Shown: one piece after another, positions 35,286 to 48,557 of the stretch
Position numbering within the stretch: position 1 is the stretch's first letter
Layout: each line of letters starts with the position of its first letter
Source of the DNA: Tragulus kanchil
Taxonomy: Eukaryota > Chordata > Mammalia > Artiodactyla > Tragulidae
Direction: 5' to 3'
Length of the DNA stretch: 64,000 nucleotides
Assembly (NCBI GenBank): GCA_022376925.1
Contig: JAIOJX010000001.1
Location: 34,876,170 to 34,940,169 of the forward strand
Program-made: the position numbers and the translations under genes
Notes under the pieces: generated by a model
What the model saw: only the letters and a program-made list of their open reading frames with translations
What the model was told of the DNA's origin: nothing
Databases searched by the model: none

Positions 35286-35800
35286 TACAGCTCTAATGAT
35301 GTTCAAGAAAAGAAAATTTTAAAAGGACGATGACATCACTAGTTATTAGGGAAATGCAAATCAAAACCCAATGAGGTGTCACTTCAACCAGTTAGAATGA
35401 TGATTATCAAAAAGACAAGATATAATACATGTTGACAAGAATATAAAGAAAAGCAAGCTCTTATACACTGTTGGTGGTAATGTAAATTAGTGCAGTCACC
35501 ACGGAAAACAGCATGGAGACTTTTCAAAAAATTAAAAGTAAATTACCACATGATCCAATAATCCCACTTTTGGGTATATATTCAAAGGAAATGAAATCAC
35601 CATCTCTAAGAGATATCTGTATTTCTATGTTCATCTCAGCATTATTCACAATAGACAAGACATGGAAACCACCTAAATATGCACTGACAGATGAACTGAT
35701 AAAGAAAATGTCATACAGGAATATATATAACATTTATTTATATATAGCAATAAAATTCAGCCAAGAGGAATAAAAGGAAACTATGTTATCTGACACAGCA

Positions 35801-36349
35801 ACATAGAAATATTTCCTTTAACCCAGGCAACACCCTTTTCCATTTTGAAACTCCAAGGGAATTTAAAAGGAGTCATTTGAGAATGTTAGTCACTCTCTAC
35901 CTCAAGCAATATATTAAAAATAAGATAAAGTGATAATATTAATTGGAGAATAACCAAGTATGAATTATGGCTATTACACTTCAGATAACCATTTGTTATA
36001 AACTGTTTCTAACACCAAAGAGATTTACCTCAGAAACATATTTGAAGAAAACTCTATATAGTATAAAAGAGACATGGAAAATTGTTGGAGTAGGGGCATA
36101 TTATTTAACAAAGGATACTGGTATTATGTGGAAATAATCCATTTCCATTTCCCTCTGCATATCAGAAGCCAAAATTGATTCTAGATAAATGAGTGTTTCT
36201 TTTTCTTTATCCTCCCACTTCTTTTGAAATATTCACGATATCTAATCTTCCCAGAATTTGTTTACATGTACTCTGACATAATATTCTTTGTTTTCCAAAA
36301 TGATTAGCTAATTATTCTAACACTGTTCACCAAATGTACATAAGAGAGT
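35801..36349. other. Intergenic, nothing recognised
   Basis: AT-rich sequence without a convincing coding frame or known repeat. Confidence 0.4.
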
Positions 36350-36895
36350 TAGTGTAGCAGACTGAAGACTGCTAGCCTTATTAAAACCTGCTTGCAAGGT
36401 TAGCCTGTTAACTTCGATTCAAAGAAGGTGTCCCCCATTCCTAGAACAAACAGGATTGGCTCACGGTACCTAAACTCTCTGTGTAAATAATACAACTTAT
36501 GCTAAATATTCATACCTTCTTCCCCTCCTGGAGTCTGGAATTTCAGTACATGCTAGGCAAAAGGTACCTCAATCTCACCCAAAACTTGGGCAATGAGTAT
36601 CTAATAAGCTTCCTTGATAAATAACATTTCACAACATGTTGTCATAAATTGTTGGAGGAATTAAGTGTATCCTGTGGGACTCCACTGTGAGAGAAATCTT
36701 GGAAGCTTGCACCAATTTCCTTTGGACTTTGCTCCATGCACTCTTTTCTCCTTCACTGATTTGGTTTTGCCTTCTTTTGTAACAAATCATAGCTGTGAGT
36801 ACCACTGTATACTGAGCTTTGTAAGTCCCACTAGCCATCACTGGACCTGTTGAGGATCCTGAGCACACTGAATCTTTCACTTTTCTCCACGAATT
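36350..36895 (+). mobile_element. Ancient LTR-like element
   Basis: Its right half resembles an old mammalian LTR: 'gtatcctgtgggactcc', then 'tgtaacaaatcatagctgtgag' near the end. Only weakly supported. Confidence 0.35.
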
Positions 36896-37855
36896 TGAAC
36901 TGTCACCCTAATATTAATACCATATATATGTGCAATATATGGGCTCTGCATCTATGTTCCATTTAACTTTTCCTGAGTAGTTCTACTCTGCTCTATCAAG
37001 GTATTTGACGATAATTTAAAAATTGTTTGTGGGACAAATATTTCCCAACTTTCATATTATTTTTCTTTCAAAATTCCCTGAACAATTCACAGGCTTGTGT
37101 GTACGTAGACATCAACAAGGAGTTCTTGAACTTCTAAGAACCCTTAAACCAAGAACCTCTAAAAGGCAAATGAGAAAATCTTACATATACTCTACCTACA
37201 AGAAGAAAACCCAACTGGCTAAACATCTGAAAGTAGGTTTAAGCTCATTAATAATACCAAAATAACAATGCAATACCATGTTCCCCAATTCCATTAGTAA
37301 AAGGCTTAAAAAGTTTGCTGGTAGGGTTACAGACCTATTAAAAACTGTATTTACTAAGTTCTCTATACATTTCTAGAACAGAGTCTTCAACCTACAGCTC
37401 CATCCCAAAAGCAGAATTCCTTGCTTAACTCTTGAGTAGGGCAAGACTGAATTGGACCAGCACTGGACATCTGAATGTGAGAGTTCATGCAGCTGGTGAA
37501 ATGGATTAGCAGTGTTACTATGGAGGGGATAGATGGCCTTCTAGAAAATCTTTGAAGAATGGATAGGCCTTTGACAGATACTATAGGGGGCCAGAGATGA
37601 CAGGTGGAAGTGACAAATGAATGAGAAAGTCGACCCCTCCAGGTGCAAGGAACTGTGTGAATAAGCTGTGGTGAAGATTATGTCTCTACAATCTGTAAAA
37701 CACTACATAATGCATGTTCCACCCTAAAAGGCATTAGTTAAAAAGATTTTAAGATAAGTTCTAAGGTATCTTCAAGGTACTGACATTCTTTATGTTATAC
37801 AAACTCTCCCTGAGACTGAAAAAACAACAAAGGCTATCTTAACTCATTTAATGAG
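36896..37855. other. Intergenic, nothing recognised
   Basis: No gene, RNA gene or clear repeat identified. Confidence 0.4.
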
Positions 37856-37859
37856 ACTA

Positions 37860-39060
37860 ACATAACCTTGAAATTACACCATAAATAAATAAAATCATAG
37901 GCCAGTATCACTTATGAAAAAAGAGGAAAAAACTGGCAATTAACAACAAAAATACTGTGATAGAATGTCAAGGAGAGAGGCATATCCACAAGTGCAGTCA
38001 GAATTCAGCACAATAACAAGTACAGACAAAATAAGTAAAGACATACAATAGAAGACTTAAACAAGATTAAGAATCACTAGACTTAACTGACATTTGTAGA
38101 AAAGTACACAGGATAACAAGTGCAACTGGTATAAATAAACCATATTCTGGGCCATAAAGAAACACTCAATAAATTAAAAATATTCAGGCCATAGAAAGTT
38201 AAGTTCTCTGACTACAATTTCACTGTGGTCAGCACTGTAGAAATATATAAACTTATCTGGCAAAGCCTCAAATACGTAGAAAATTCAGAGCCTATTTCTA
38301 ATAACTCTTAGATCAGAGAAGAAACTTAAAAATAAATTAGCATGCACTTTCCATTGAAAAATGAATAAACAACATATCAAAATTTGTGGGATGCAGCTTA
38401 AGCAGTATTAGAGGAAACTTTACAATACTAATACGCCTATATTAGAAAACAATGCCTTAATGACCTCAGCTTCTATTTCAAGTAGCAAGAAACAAAACAG
38501 TAATACACATAAACCAAACAAAAGAAAAAATGCTAAGAGCCAAACCCAATGAAATAGAAAACATAAAATCAATAAAACTAAACACTTCTTTGTTGAGGTC
38601 AATAAAATGGATAAGCCTCTAGGCAGAAGATTAAGAAAAAATAAGAGAAGACACAACTACTGATATCAGGAATGAGAGAAATGACATCACTATATAACAA
38701 ATATCAAAAGGATAATACATTTTTTGGCAAGGCTGGAAGGAAATAGACAACTCATAAACTGGTGATGGGAATCAAAATTGATAATATCTCAGAACATCTA
38801 ATAAAACTATATATGCACTTACCATTTGACCAGCCATCCTCACTTCTAGGAATCTACTTCTAACCATACAAAAATTACAACTGTACAAGGTTATTCTTCC
38901 AGAACTGTTTTCAAGAGCAAAATATTGGAAAGAAATGTCCATATGTAGAAAAGTAACTGAACAAGTTATAATAGTGACACAATGGAGGATTATGCAGCTG
39001 CAGAAAAATGAAAAAGACTGCTATGTGCTAATTGGCTTCAAATCTGTAAAATGTGCAGAT
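37860..39060 (+). mobile_element. Old L1/HAL1-like ORF2 fragment
   Basis: A-rich plus-strand sequence with L1-like phrases such as 'ccatattctgggccataaag' and 'gaggaaactttacaatac'. Heavily decayed. The younger L1 inserted just to its right. Confidence 0.6.
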
Positions 39061-39074
39061 AAAGAGGTTAATGG
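39061..39074 (+). repeat. Target-site duplication of the full-length L1 (left)
   Basis: 'aaagaggttaatgg', repeated exactly at 46554-46567 after the L1 A-rich tail. Confidence 0.95.
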
Positions 39075-40374
39075 ACCTAGGCCGAAATAAACAAGAAGTC
39101 AAAGAGGTCTTCAGATCCAACCACTGCTAGAGGCAAGAAAAAGACTGATAATTCCTGAATAGTCAGCAAGAGACAGAAGAACATAAATACTATTTTCAAG
39201 TTTTGTCTGAAGCTGGAGTTACTGCTGGACTTTAAAATTTCATTTTTTGTATTGTATTACTTTGTTTCAATTTTTTTTTCTCTTTTTTCCAAACCCACTC
39301 AGTGCACCCCCCGCTTTTTTTTGGATGTGTGTTTGTGTGAGAGTGGGTGTGTTCATTTCCTTCACTGAATTCTATTGAAGCTACTAATCTTATCAGTAAG
39401 ACTGAATATATTCAAGTTTACATAATTTTTTATTTTTTTCTTCTTTTTCCTTTTAAACCACACATTTTATTTTGGTATAAACTTCTGGTTCCTCATTGGC
39501 CTTTTAAGGTTCTGTGGGGGTTTTGTTTGTTTTTATTATTTTTGCTTTGTTTTTCTATATTTTTCTATATACTTATCTCTTTTAATTTTTAAAAATTTTT
39601 CATTTGTACTACTACTTCCTCTATAATTCTTTGCTTTCTCTGAAGCTCCTTTCCTATAGCACTAAACTCTAATACATACAAATCTTTATCTCCCTATATT
39701 TAACTTTGCAATATTATTCTATATTTCTCTTCTATCCTCCCTTTCTCTTCTTCCCTTTCCCCACCATATTTCTTAGTCTGTTCTGTCCTCATTGCCTTAT
39801 CCCCAACGGGGACCCTGCTCTAGCATTATTCTCCAATTGGTGCTCTACTTAGTTTGGTTATTAACTGGTGGATATCATTCTTGGTTTTCTCTATTCGCCG
39901 TGCTAATGTATTGTACTGTATTTTTGGTTGGAATGCTCGGGTTATGTTACAGCTGTATATGTTTATGTGTATAATTCAATACGCTAGATAGTATTTGCAT
40001 AATTTTAATTGCCATTTGTCAAAGGTATACCTTCTGTTTCTCATTTGCATATATATGTTTTAAGATCATTTAATGCCATAACAAACCAGCCGTGAAATCT
40101 TCATTCCCTGGTCAGGCAACAAGCCCCGGGGCTTTAGGGAGGGAGCACTGACTCCAAAACTCTACAATACTAGAGAACGCCTATCACTAAAGAGCAGTAT
40201 ACAAGTGAGAACGCCAACAAAGGTAATTACTTGTATGCAAGTACTGACATCATCCAATCACCAGCATCACCCAGAATAAGAAGCCCCATCCAAACAACAA
40301 ACACCAACAGACGTAACTCAAAGTCTGGGAAAAGGAAATCACAAACAGAGTCAGTTAAAAAATTAATAATAACA

Positions 40375-41280
40375 ATGAAACGGCAGAGAAATACCACACA
40401 AGCGAAGGAACAATCCACAAACACACAAGATCAAAGCAATGAAGAGAATTTGGACAAACTTTCTGAAAGTGATTTCAGAAGAATGATAGTAAAGATGATC
40501 AAAGACACTGAAAACAGAATGTCAGAGAAATTGCAAGACACAACTAACATACTGAATAAAGAAATACAAGAACTTACCAAAAAAGTAACAGAGACAAACA
40601 ACTCAATTGCTGAACTGTAAAACACTGTAGAAGGAATCAAGAGCAGAGTATCTGAGACAGAAGACCGGATAAGTGAACTGGAAGATAGAATGGTGGAAGT
40701 AACTGCTGAAAAACAGAATCTAGCTCAAAGAATGAAAAGAGCAGAGGATAGCCTCAGAGACCTCTGGGATAATATCAAACGCACCAATATTCGAATTATA
40801 GGAGTTCCAGAAGAAAAAGAAAAAAAGAAAGGCTATGAGAAAATTTTTGAAGAGATTATAGTTGAAAATTTTCCCAACATGGGAAAAGAAATAGTCAATC
40901 AAGTCCAAGAAGCACAAAGAGTACCATACAGAATCAATCCGAGAAGAAACACACCAAGACACATATTAATGAAGTTAACACAAATTAAACACAAAGACAG
41001 AATTCTCAAAGCAGCAAGGGAAAAGCAACTAGTGACATACAAGGGAAAGCCCATATGTTTAACAGCTGATCTTTCAACAGAAACTCTGCAGGCCAGAAGG
41101 GAATGGCAGGACACATTTAAACGGCTAAAAGAGAATAATCTGCAACCAAGAATCCTCTACCCTGCAAGGATCTCCTTCAAAACTGATGGAGAAATCAAAA
41201 GCTTTACAGACAAGCAAAAATTAAAAGAATTTAGTCACACCAAACCAGCCTTACAACAAGTGTTAAAGGGACTTATATAG
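40375..41280 (+). pseudogene. L1 ORF1 (RNA-binding chaperone), one nonsense codon
   Basis: The frame runs from the ATG at 40375 (MKRQRNTTQAKEQ) to 41280, about 301 residues, with a single TAA at 40618-40620 (codon 82). Residues about 30-115 form a heptad-rich coiled coil. The RRM follows (NIRIIGVPEE near residue 140), then a basic C-terminal domain (KDRILKAAREK). ORF1p trimerises through the coiled coil and coats L1 RNA. The open frame continues upstream to 40231 without changing this interpretation. Confidence 0.85.
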
Positions 41281-41334
41281 ACAACAAGTATAAAAGGAGA
41301 AGATCCATGAAACAAACCCATCATAACATCTAAG

Positions 41335-44300
41335 ATGACAATAGGATCATATGTATCAATAATTACTTTGAATGTCAATGGACTAAATGCCCCAACCAAA
41401 AGACACAGAGTGGCTGAATGGATCCAAAAACATGACCCATACATATGCTGCCTCTAGGAAACTCATTTCAGACCTAGAGACACTCACAGACTGAAAGTGA
41501 GAGGCTGGAAAAAGATATTCCATGCAAATGGAAATCAAAAGAAAGCTGGAGTAGCAATCCTCATATCAGACAAAATAGATTTTAAAGTAAAGAAAATTCT
41601 AAGAGACAAGGCAGGTCACTACATCATGATTAAGGGATTGATCCAAGAAGAAGACATAACAATCATAAATATCTATGCACCCAATGCAGGAGAACCCCAA
41701 TACATAAGACAAACACATTCAAACATAAAAGAAGACATCGACAGTAACACAATCATAGTAGGAGACTTTAACACTCCTCTCACGCCAATGGATAGATCAT
41801 CCAAACAGAAAATTAATAAAGAAACACAAGCCTTAAATGCCACACTAGAAGAAATGGACCTCATTGATATCTTTAGGACGTTCCATCCAAAAGCAGAAGA
41901 ATACACTTTCTTCTCAAGTGCTCACTGAACATTCTCCAGGATAGACCACATCTTGGGCCACAAATCAACCCTCAGTCAATTCAAGAAAACTGAAATTCTA
42001 TCAACCATCTACTCGGACCACAATGCAGTGAGACTAGAGATCAACTACAGGAAAAAAAAAACGCTAAAAACACAAACACATGGAGATTAAACAACACGTA
42101 CCTAAAAAACCAACTGATCATTGAGGAAATCAAAGGAGAAATAAAAAAATTCCTAGAAGAAAATGACAATGAACACACGACAGGGCAAAACCTATGGGGT
42201 ACTGCAAAAGCAGTCCTAAAAGGGAAGTTTATAGCAATTCAATCCCACCTCAAGAAACTAGGAAAATCTCAAACAGACAGCCTTACCTTACGCTTAAAAC
42301 AACTGGAGAAAGAAGAACAAAAACACCCCAAAGCCAGCAGAAGAAGGGAAATCATAAATATCAGAGCAGAAATAAATGAAAAAGAAACAAAAGAAACAAT
42401 AGCAAAGATATATAAAACAAAAAGCTGGTTCTTCGAAAAGGTCAATAAAATCGACACAACACTGGCCAGACTTATCAAGAAAAAGAGAGAGAAGAACCAG
42501 ATCACCAAAATCAAAAATGAAAAAGGAGAGATTACAACAGATAATGCAGAAATCCAAAGGATTATAAGAGACTATTATGAACAACTCTATGGCAACAAAC
42601 TGGACAACCTGGTAGAAATGGACAGTTTCTTAGAGATTAATCTCCCAAGACTCAACCAGGAAGAAATAGAAACTATGAACAAGCCAATCACAAGCTCAGA
42701 AATCGACCCTGTGATCAAAAATCTACCCAAAAATAAAACCCCAGGGCCAGATGGCTTCACAGCCGAATTCTACCAAACATTTAAAGAAGAGCTAATGCCC
42801 GTGCTTCTAAAACTCTTCCAAACAATTGCACAGGAAGGAACACTTCCAAACACATTCTACAAGGCCACCATCACCCTGATATCAAAGCCAGGCAAAGACA
42901 ACACAAAAAAAGAAAATTATAGGCCAATTTCACTGATGAATCTAGACGCCAAAATCCTCAACAAAATCCTAGCAAACAGAATTCAACAACACATCAAAAA
43001 GCTCATTCATCACGATCAAGTTGGGTTCATCCCAGGCATGCAAGGATTCTTCAACATCTGCAAATCAATCAATGTGACACACCATATTAACAAATTGAGA
43101 GACAAAAATCACATGATCATCTCAATAGATGCAGAAAAAGCCTTTGACAAAGTACAGCATCCATTTATGATAAAAACTCTTCAAAAAATGGGCATAGAAG
43201 GAACGTATCTTAACATAGTGAAAGCCATATATGAGAAGCCCACAGCAAACATTATCCTCAATGGTGAAAAACTCAAAGCATTTCCTCTAAGATCAGGAAC
43301 AAGACAAGGGTGTCCACTTTCACCACTCTTATTCAACACAGTCCTGGAAGTTCTAGCAACAGCAATAAGAGAAGAGAAAGAAATCAAAGGAATCCAGATT
43401 GGAAAGGAAGAAGTCAAACTCTCTCTCTTTGCAGATGACATGATATTATACATAGAAAATCCCAAAGACACTATTACAAAACTACTAGAGTTAATCAGCG
43501 AATTCAGCAAAGTCGCAGGATACAAAATCAATATACAGAAATCACTGGCATTCCTATACACAAACAATGAAAAATCAGAAAACGAAATCAAAGAGGCAAT
43601 CCCCTTCACCATCGCAACCAAAAGAATCAAATATTTAGGAATAAACCTACCCAAAGAAACAAAAGAACTGTACACAGAAAATTACAAGACACTCATGAGA
43701 GACATTAAAGAAGACTTAAACAGATGGAGAGATATTCTATGTTCCTGGGTCGGAAGAATCAATATTGTGAAAATGACCATACTACCAAATGTCATCTATA
43801 GATTCAATGCCATCCCTATCAAACTTTTAATAACATTCTTCACAGAACTAGACCAAAGAATAACACAGTTCATATGGAAACACAAAAGACCTCGAACAGC
43901 TAAAATAATCCTGAGGAAGAAGAATGGAGCTGGAGGGATCAGCCTCCCCAACTTCAGACTCTACTACAAAGCAACAGTCCTCAAGACAGTATGGTACTGG
44001 CACAAAAACAGAAATATCGACCAATGGAACAAGATCAAAAACCCAGAGACAAACCCACACACCTATGGGTACCTTATTTTTGACAAAGGAGGCGAAACTA
44101 TAAAATGGGCCAAAGATAGCCTCTTCAACAAATGGTGCTGGGAAAATTGGACACCTACATGCAGAAAAATGAAGTTGGAACATACCCTGACACCATGCAC
44201 AAAGATCAACTCAAAATGGATTAAAGACTTAAATGTAAGACCAGAAATCATCAAACTCTTAGAGGAGAATAGAGGCAAAACCCTCAAGGACATCAATCAA

Positions 44301-46245
44301 AGCAAGATCGTCTCTGGCCCACCTACTAGAATAGTAGAACTAAAAAGACAAATGAACATGTGGGACCTAATGAAACTTAAAAGCTTTTGTACAGCAAAAG
44401 ACATTACAAAAAAGCTGAACAGACAGCCCACAGAGTGGGAGAAAATCATAGCAAATGAAACAACAGACAAAGAATTAATCTCCAAAAACTACAAGCAATT
44501 CAGACAACTCAGCACTGGAAAAACAAACAACCCAATCAAAAAATGGGAAAAGGACCTAAACAGACACCTCTCCAACGATGACATACAGATGGCCCAAAAG
44601 CACATGAAACGATGCTCAGCTTCACTAATAATTATTGAAATGCAAATCAAAACTACAATGAGATATCACCTCACACCCGTCAGAATGGCCATCATCCACA
44701 AATCGACAGACAATAAATGCTGGGGAGGCTGCGGAGGAAAGGGAACACTGCTGCATGGCTGGTGGGAGTGTAAATGGATACAGCCTCTATGGAAGCACTA
44801 AAGAAGACTTAAACAGATGGAGAGATATTCTATGTTCCTGGGTCGGAAGAATCAATATTGTGAAAATGACCATACTACCAAATGTCATCTATAGATTCAA
44901 TGCCATCCCTATCAAACTTTTAATAACATTCTTCACAGAACTAGACCAAAGAATAACACAGTTCATATGGAAACACAAAAGACCTCGAACAGCTAAAATA
45001 ATCCTGAGGAAGAAGAATGGAGCTGGAGGGATCAGCCTCCCCAACTTCAGACTCTACTACAAAGCAACAGTCCTCAAGACAGTATGGTACTGGCACAAAA
45101 ACAGAAATATCGACCAATGGAACAAGATCAAAAACCCAGAGACAAACCCACACACCTATGGGTACCTTATTTTTGACAAAGGAGGCGAAACTATAAAATG
45201 GGCCAAAGATAGCCTCTTCAACAAATGGTGCTGGGAAAATTGGACACCTACATGCAGAAAAATGAAGTTGGAACATACCCTGACACCATGCACAAAGATC
45301 AACTCAAAATGGATTAAAGACTTAAATGTAAGACCAGAAATCATCAAACTCTTAGAGGAGAATAGAGGCAAAACCCTCAAGGACATCAATCAAAGCAAGA
45401 TCGTCTCTGGCCCACCTACTAGAATAGTAGAACTAAAAAGACAAATGAACATGTGGGACCTAATGAAACTTAAAAGCTTTTGTACAGCAAAAGACATTAC
45501 AAAAAAGCTGAACAGACAGCCCACAGAGTGGGAGAAAATCATAGCAAATGAAACAACAGACAAAGAATTAATCTCCAAAAACTACAAGCAATTCAGACAA
45601 CTCAGCACTGGAAAAACAAACAACCCAATCAAAAAATGGGAAAAGGACCTAAACAGACACCTCTCCAACGATGACATACAGATGGCCCAAAAGCACATGA
45701 AACGATGCTCAGCTTCACTAATAATTATTGAAATGCAAATCAAAACTACAATGAGATATCACCTCACACCCGTCAGAATGGCCATCATCCACAAATCGAC
45801 AGACAATAAATGCTGGAGAGGCTGCGGAGAAAAGGGAACACTTCTGCATTGCTGGTGGGAGTGTAAATGGATACAGCCTCTATGGAAGACAGTCTGGAGA
45901 TTTCTTAAAAAACTAAAAATAGAAGCACCATATGACCCAGAAATCCCACTCTTAGGCTTATACCCTGATGAAATCAAATCTGAAAGAAGCACCTGTACCC
46001 CAATGTTCATTGCAGCTCTCTATACAATAGCTAGAACATGGAAGGAACCTAGATGCCCATCGACGAACGAATGGATCCAAAAGCTCTGGTACATATATAC
46101 AATGGAATACTACACTGCTGTAAAGAGAAATGCAGAAGAATCAGCCCTAATGAGGTGGTTGGATCTAGAACGTATCATCAAAAGTGAAGTCAGTCAGAAA
46201 GAGAAGGACAAATACAGTATATTAACACATATATATGGAATCTAG
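41335..46245 (+). pseudogene. L1 ORF2 (endonuclease-reverse transcriptase), disrupted
   Basis: Starts at the ATG at 41335, 54 bases after ORF1. The endonuclease domain spans to about 42040, with VGDFNTPL near 41760 and the SDHNAVR motif after a stop. Lesions: TAG at 41455-41457, TGA at 41926-41928, and a frameshift near the ten-A run at 42052-42061. From 42618 the frame is open through the reverse transcriptase ([24 protein letters not shown] near 43430) and the cysteine-rich C-terminus ([18 protein letters not shown] in the second copy). The long frame ends prematurely at 44801 only because of the 1.09-kb repeat seam. The true C-terminus is THIYGI with TAG at 46243-46245. Confidence 0.88.
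43706..45889. repeat. Direct tandem repeat 5 (1.09 kb x 2) inside L1 ORF2
   Basis: Copy A is 43706-44796 and copy B 44799-45889, offset 1093. Differences cluster in the last 70 bases of copy A (ggggaggctgcggagg versus ggagaggctgcggaga; gctgcatggctgg versus ttctgcattgctgg) and include loss of a conserved zinc-binding cysteine. Copy-end errors are typical of a low-quality read end. Confidence 0.92.
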
Positions 46246-46553
46246 TAGGATGGTGATGATGGCACATGCAGTGAAGCGACGGAAAGACAGACATGGACAG
46301 TGGACATATGGACATTGTGGGGAAGGAACAGAAGGTGGGAGGCGTAAAGGAAGTAGCATGAAGGCCTGTACTATCATAAGTGAAGAAAATAGCTCTTGTC
46401 ATTGCTCTGTGAGAAAAGGGGATCCTTCAGGGGTGCTGTGTGATGGTTGGGAGGGGTGGGAAGGGGGATATACATATGACTAATCTGGGAACATACATAT
46501 CTGTAAACAACAAAACTCTGTAAAAGTTAAAAGCAAAATAAAGGTTTAAAAAA

Positions 46554-46567
46554 AAAGAGGTTAATGG
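46554..46567 (+). repeat. Target-site duplication of the full-length L1 (right)
   Basis: Exact match to 39061-39074. Another copy at about 47756-47769 comes from tandem repeat 6. Confidence 0.95.
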
Positions 46568-46891
46568 GATTAGTCAAATTTATTTTTTCTAGCTATACTC
46601 TCCTAAAAGACTTTCGTATCTTGGGAATAACTCATAAAGCTGAGCTCTGAACAAAATGAATTAGCACAAATAAGGGAGTACCACTAAGGATAGATGCAAA
46701 ACACCAAGATGCATTGGTCAGTAAAATACAGGCAAGGAAAAGAGCAAAGGGTCTGTGGAGGGAAATCTGTGAGAATATTAATAAAGCAGTTCCTGTAGGT
46801 GGTTCCAAGAAAGATCCTCCTCTAGGTCCAAGACTGGAACAGACATCTCCAAAACTACAAGCAAAAAATAGCAAAAAAAAATAGGGACCCA

Positions 46892-47755
46892 AAGCACATG
46901 AAACGATGCTCAGCTTCACTAATAATTATTGAAATGCAAATCAAAACTACAATGAGATATCACCTCACACCCGTCAGAATGGCCATCATCCACAAATCGA
47001 CAGACAATAAATGCTGGAGAGGCTGCGGAGAAAAGGGAACACTTCTGCATTGCTGGTGGGAGTGTAAATGGATACAGCCTCTATGGAAGACAGTCTGGAG
47101 ATTTCTTAAAAAACTAAAAATAGAAGCACCATATGACCCAGAAATCCCACTCTTAGGCTTATACCCTGATGAAATCAAATCTGAAAGAAGCACCTGTACC
47201 CCAATGTTCATTGCAGCTCTCTATACAATAGCTAGAACATGGAAGGAACCTAGATGCCCATCGACGAACGAATGGATCCAAAAGCTCTGGTACATATATA
47301 CAATGGAATACTACACTGCTGTAAAGAGAAATGCAGAAGAATCAGCCCTAATGAGGTGGTTGGATCTAGAACCTATCATCAAAAGTGAAGTCAGTCAGAA
47401 AGAGAAGGACAAATACAGTATATTAACACATATATATGGAATCTAGTAGGATGGTGATGATGGCACATGCAGTGAAGCGACGGAAAGACAGACATGGACA
47501 GTGGACATATGGACATTGTGGGGAAGGAACAGAAGGTGGGAGGCGTAAAGGAAGTAGCATGAAGGCCTGTACTATCATAAGTGAAGAAAATAGCTCTTGT
47601 CATTGCTCTGTGAGAAAAGGGGATCCTTCAGGGGTGCTGTGTGATGGTTGGGAGGGGTGGGAAGGGGGGGATATACATATGACTAATCTGGGAACATACA
47701 TATCTGTAAACAACAAAACTCTGTAAAAGTTAAAAGCAAAATAAAGGTTTAAAAA
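46892..47755 (+). mobile_element. Second copy of the L1 3' end
   Basis: ORF2 C-terminus and 3' UTR repeated by tandem repeat 6 together with the downstream host flank, so it is not an independent insertion. Confidence 0.85.
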
Positions 47756-48043
47756 AAAAGAGGTTAATGGGATTAGTCAAATTTATTTTTTCTAGCTATA
47801 CTCTCCTAAAAAGACTTTCGTATCTTGGGAATAACTCATAAAGCTGAGCTCTGAACAAAATGAATTAGCACAAATAAGGGAGTACCACTAAGGATAGATG
47901 CAAAACACCAAGATGCATTGGTCAGTAAAATACAGGCAAGGAAAAGAGCAAAGGGTCTGTGGAGGGAAATCTGTGAGAATATTAATAAAGCAGTTCCTGT
48001 AGGTGGTTCCAAGAAAGATCCTCCTCTAGGTCCAAGACTGGAA

Positions 48044-48557
48044 AGGGAGGGAGTCTAAGATGGAGCAGGTGGAACGACCCTTGCACCTCTAGATAGGAGC
48101 TGTTCAGGGCACAATGGGCCTAATCCTTTTCAGGATCTCACAGCCAGGGCTGATCCCCAGGGTGCTGCCGCCTGGGTTGAGTTCCAGGGATCCTCTTGGG
48201 GGTTGAAAAGCTTGCTGGTATCCCAATGAGAAATACTATGTGAAGGGCCCAAAGCATCGAGGTTCCCTCCTCAAGAGTGTTGTCTCTCCCCTTCCCTAGA
48301 GCTGCCCAGGCTGCGGCTCATGCCTTTCCAGGCACCTGGAACCTCAGAGTGAAAGTCAGTTCCATTACTCTCTCACCAGCCCCACTCTGCCTCCCTCCAG
48401 CCACTAACTTGCCCACAGTATTGAACGCAGCCATCCCCACTGCCTGACAGACACAAGAATGCCACCTGGACGGTAGGAAGGGGTGTGGTTCCTCAAAGAT
48501 CCTGTCTGATTCCACCTCTGCCTTTCAAGAGCCAGCGTTACGGGTGTACACAAATTG
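48044..48557. other. Old paralogous flank left of type I island 2
   Basis: Diverged counterpart of about 10680-11449 without the CHR SINE at 10891-11205. No gene. Confidence 0.6.

Larger units (their letters stand above)
32990..35800 (+). mobile_element. Old L1, plus strand, riddled with SINEs
   Basis: ORF2 pieces can be followed: RT region near 33010-33080 and 33320-33480, then the middle and C-terminal part (PIIPLLGIYSKEMKSPS, ISALFTIDKTWKPP) near 35560-35680. Inserted elements: Bov-tA in reverse (33091-33290) and CHR-type SINEs (33492-33690 and about 34945-35285). No intact frame. Confidence 0.8.
39075..46553 (+). mobile_element. Full-length artiodactyl L1 with 14-bp TSD
   Basis: The order is 5' UTR (39075-40374), ORF1 (40375-41280), a 54-base spacer, ORF2 (41335-46245), 3' UTR, AATAAA near 46536 and a short A-rich tail. 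Its 7.5-kb apparent length includes a 1.09-kb internal direct repeat (43706-44796 / 44799-45889) that is probably an assembly seam; without it the element is about 6.4 kb, a normal L1 size. Each ORF carries only a few lesions, so the insertion is fairly young. The TSD proves a single target-primed integration. Confidence 0.92.
45691..48043. repeat. Direct tandem repeat 6 (about 1.15 kb x 2)
   Basis: Copy A is 45691-46839 and copy B 46892-48043, offset 1201-1204 with single-base indels. The linker 46840-46891 contains 'atctccaaaactacaagca', a near copy of 45571-45590 upstream of copy A, followed by A-rich noise. The repeat includes the L1 3' end, the right TSD and unique flank. Confidence 0.92.

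Noticed and set aside
46898..47446. A second L1 inserted right after the first
   Set aside because: The copy includes the TSD and the unique host flank of the first L1, so it is part of tandem repeat 6.
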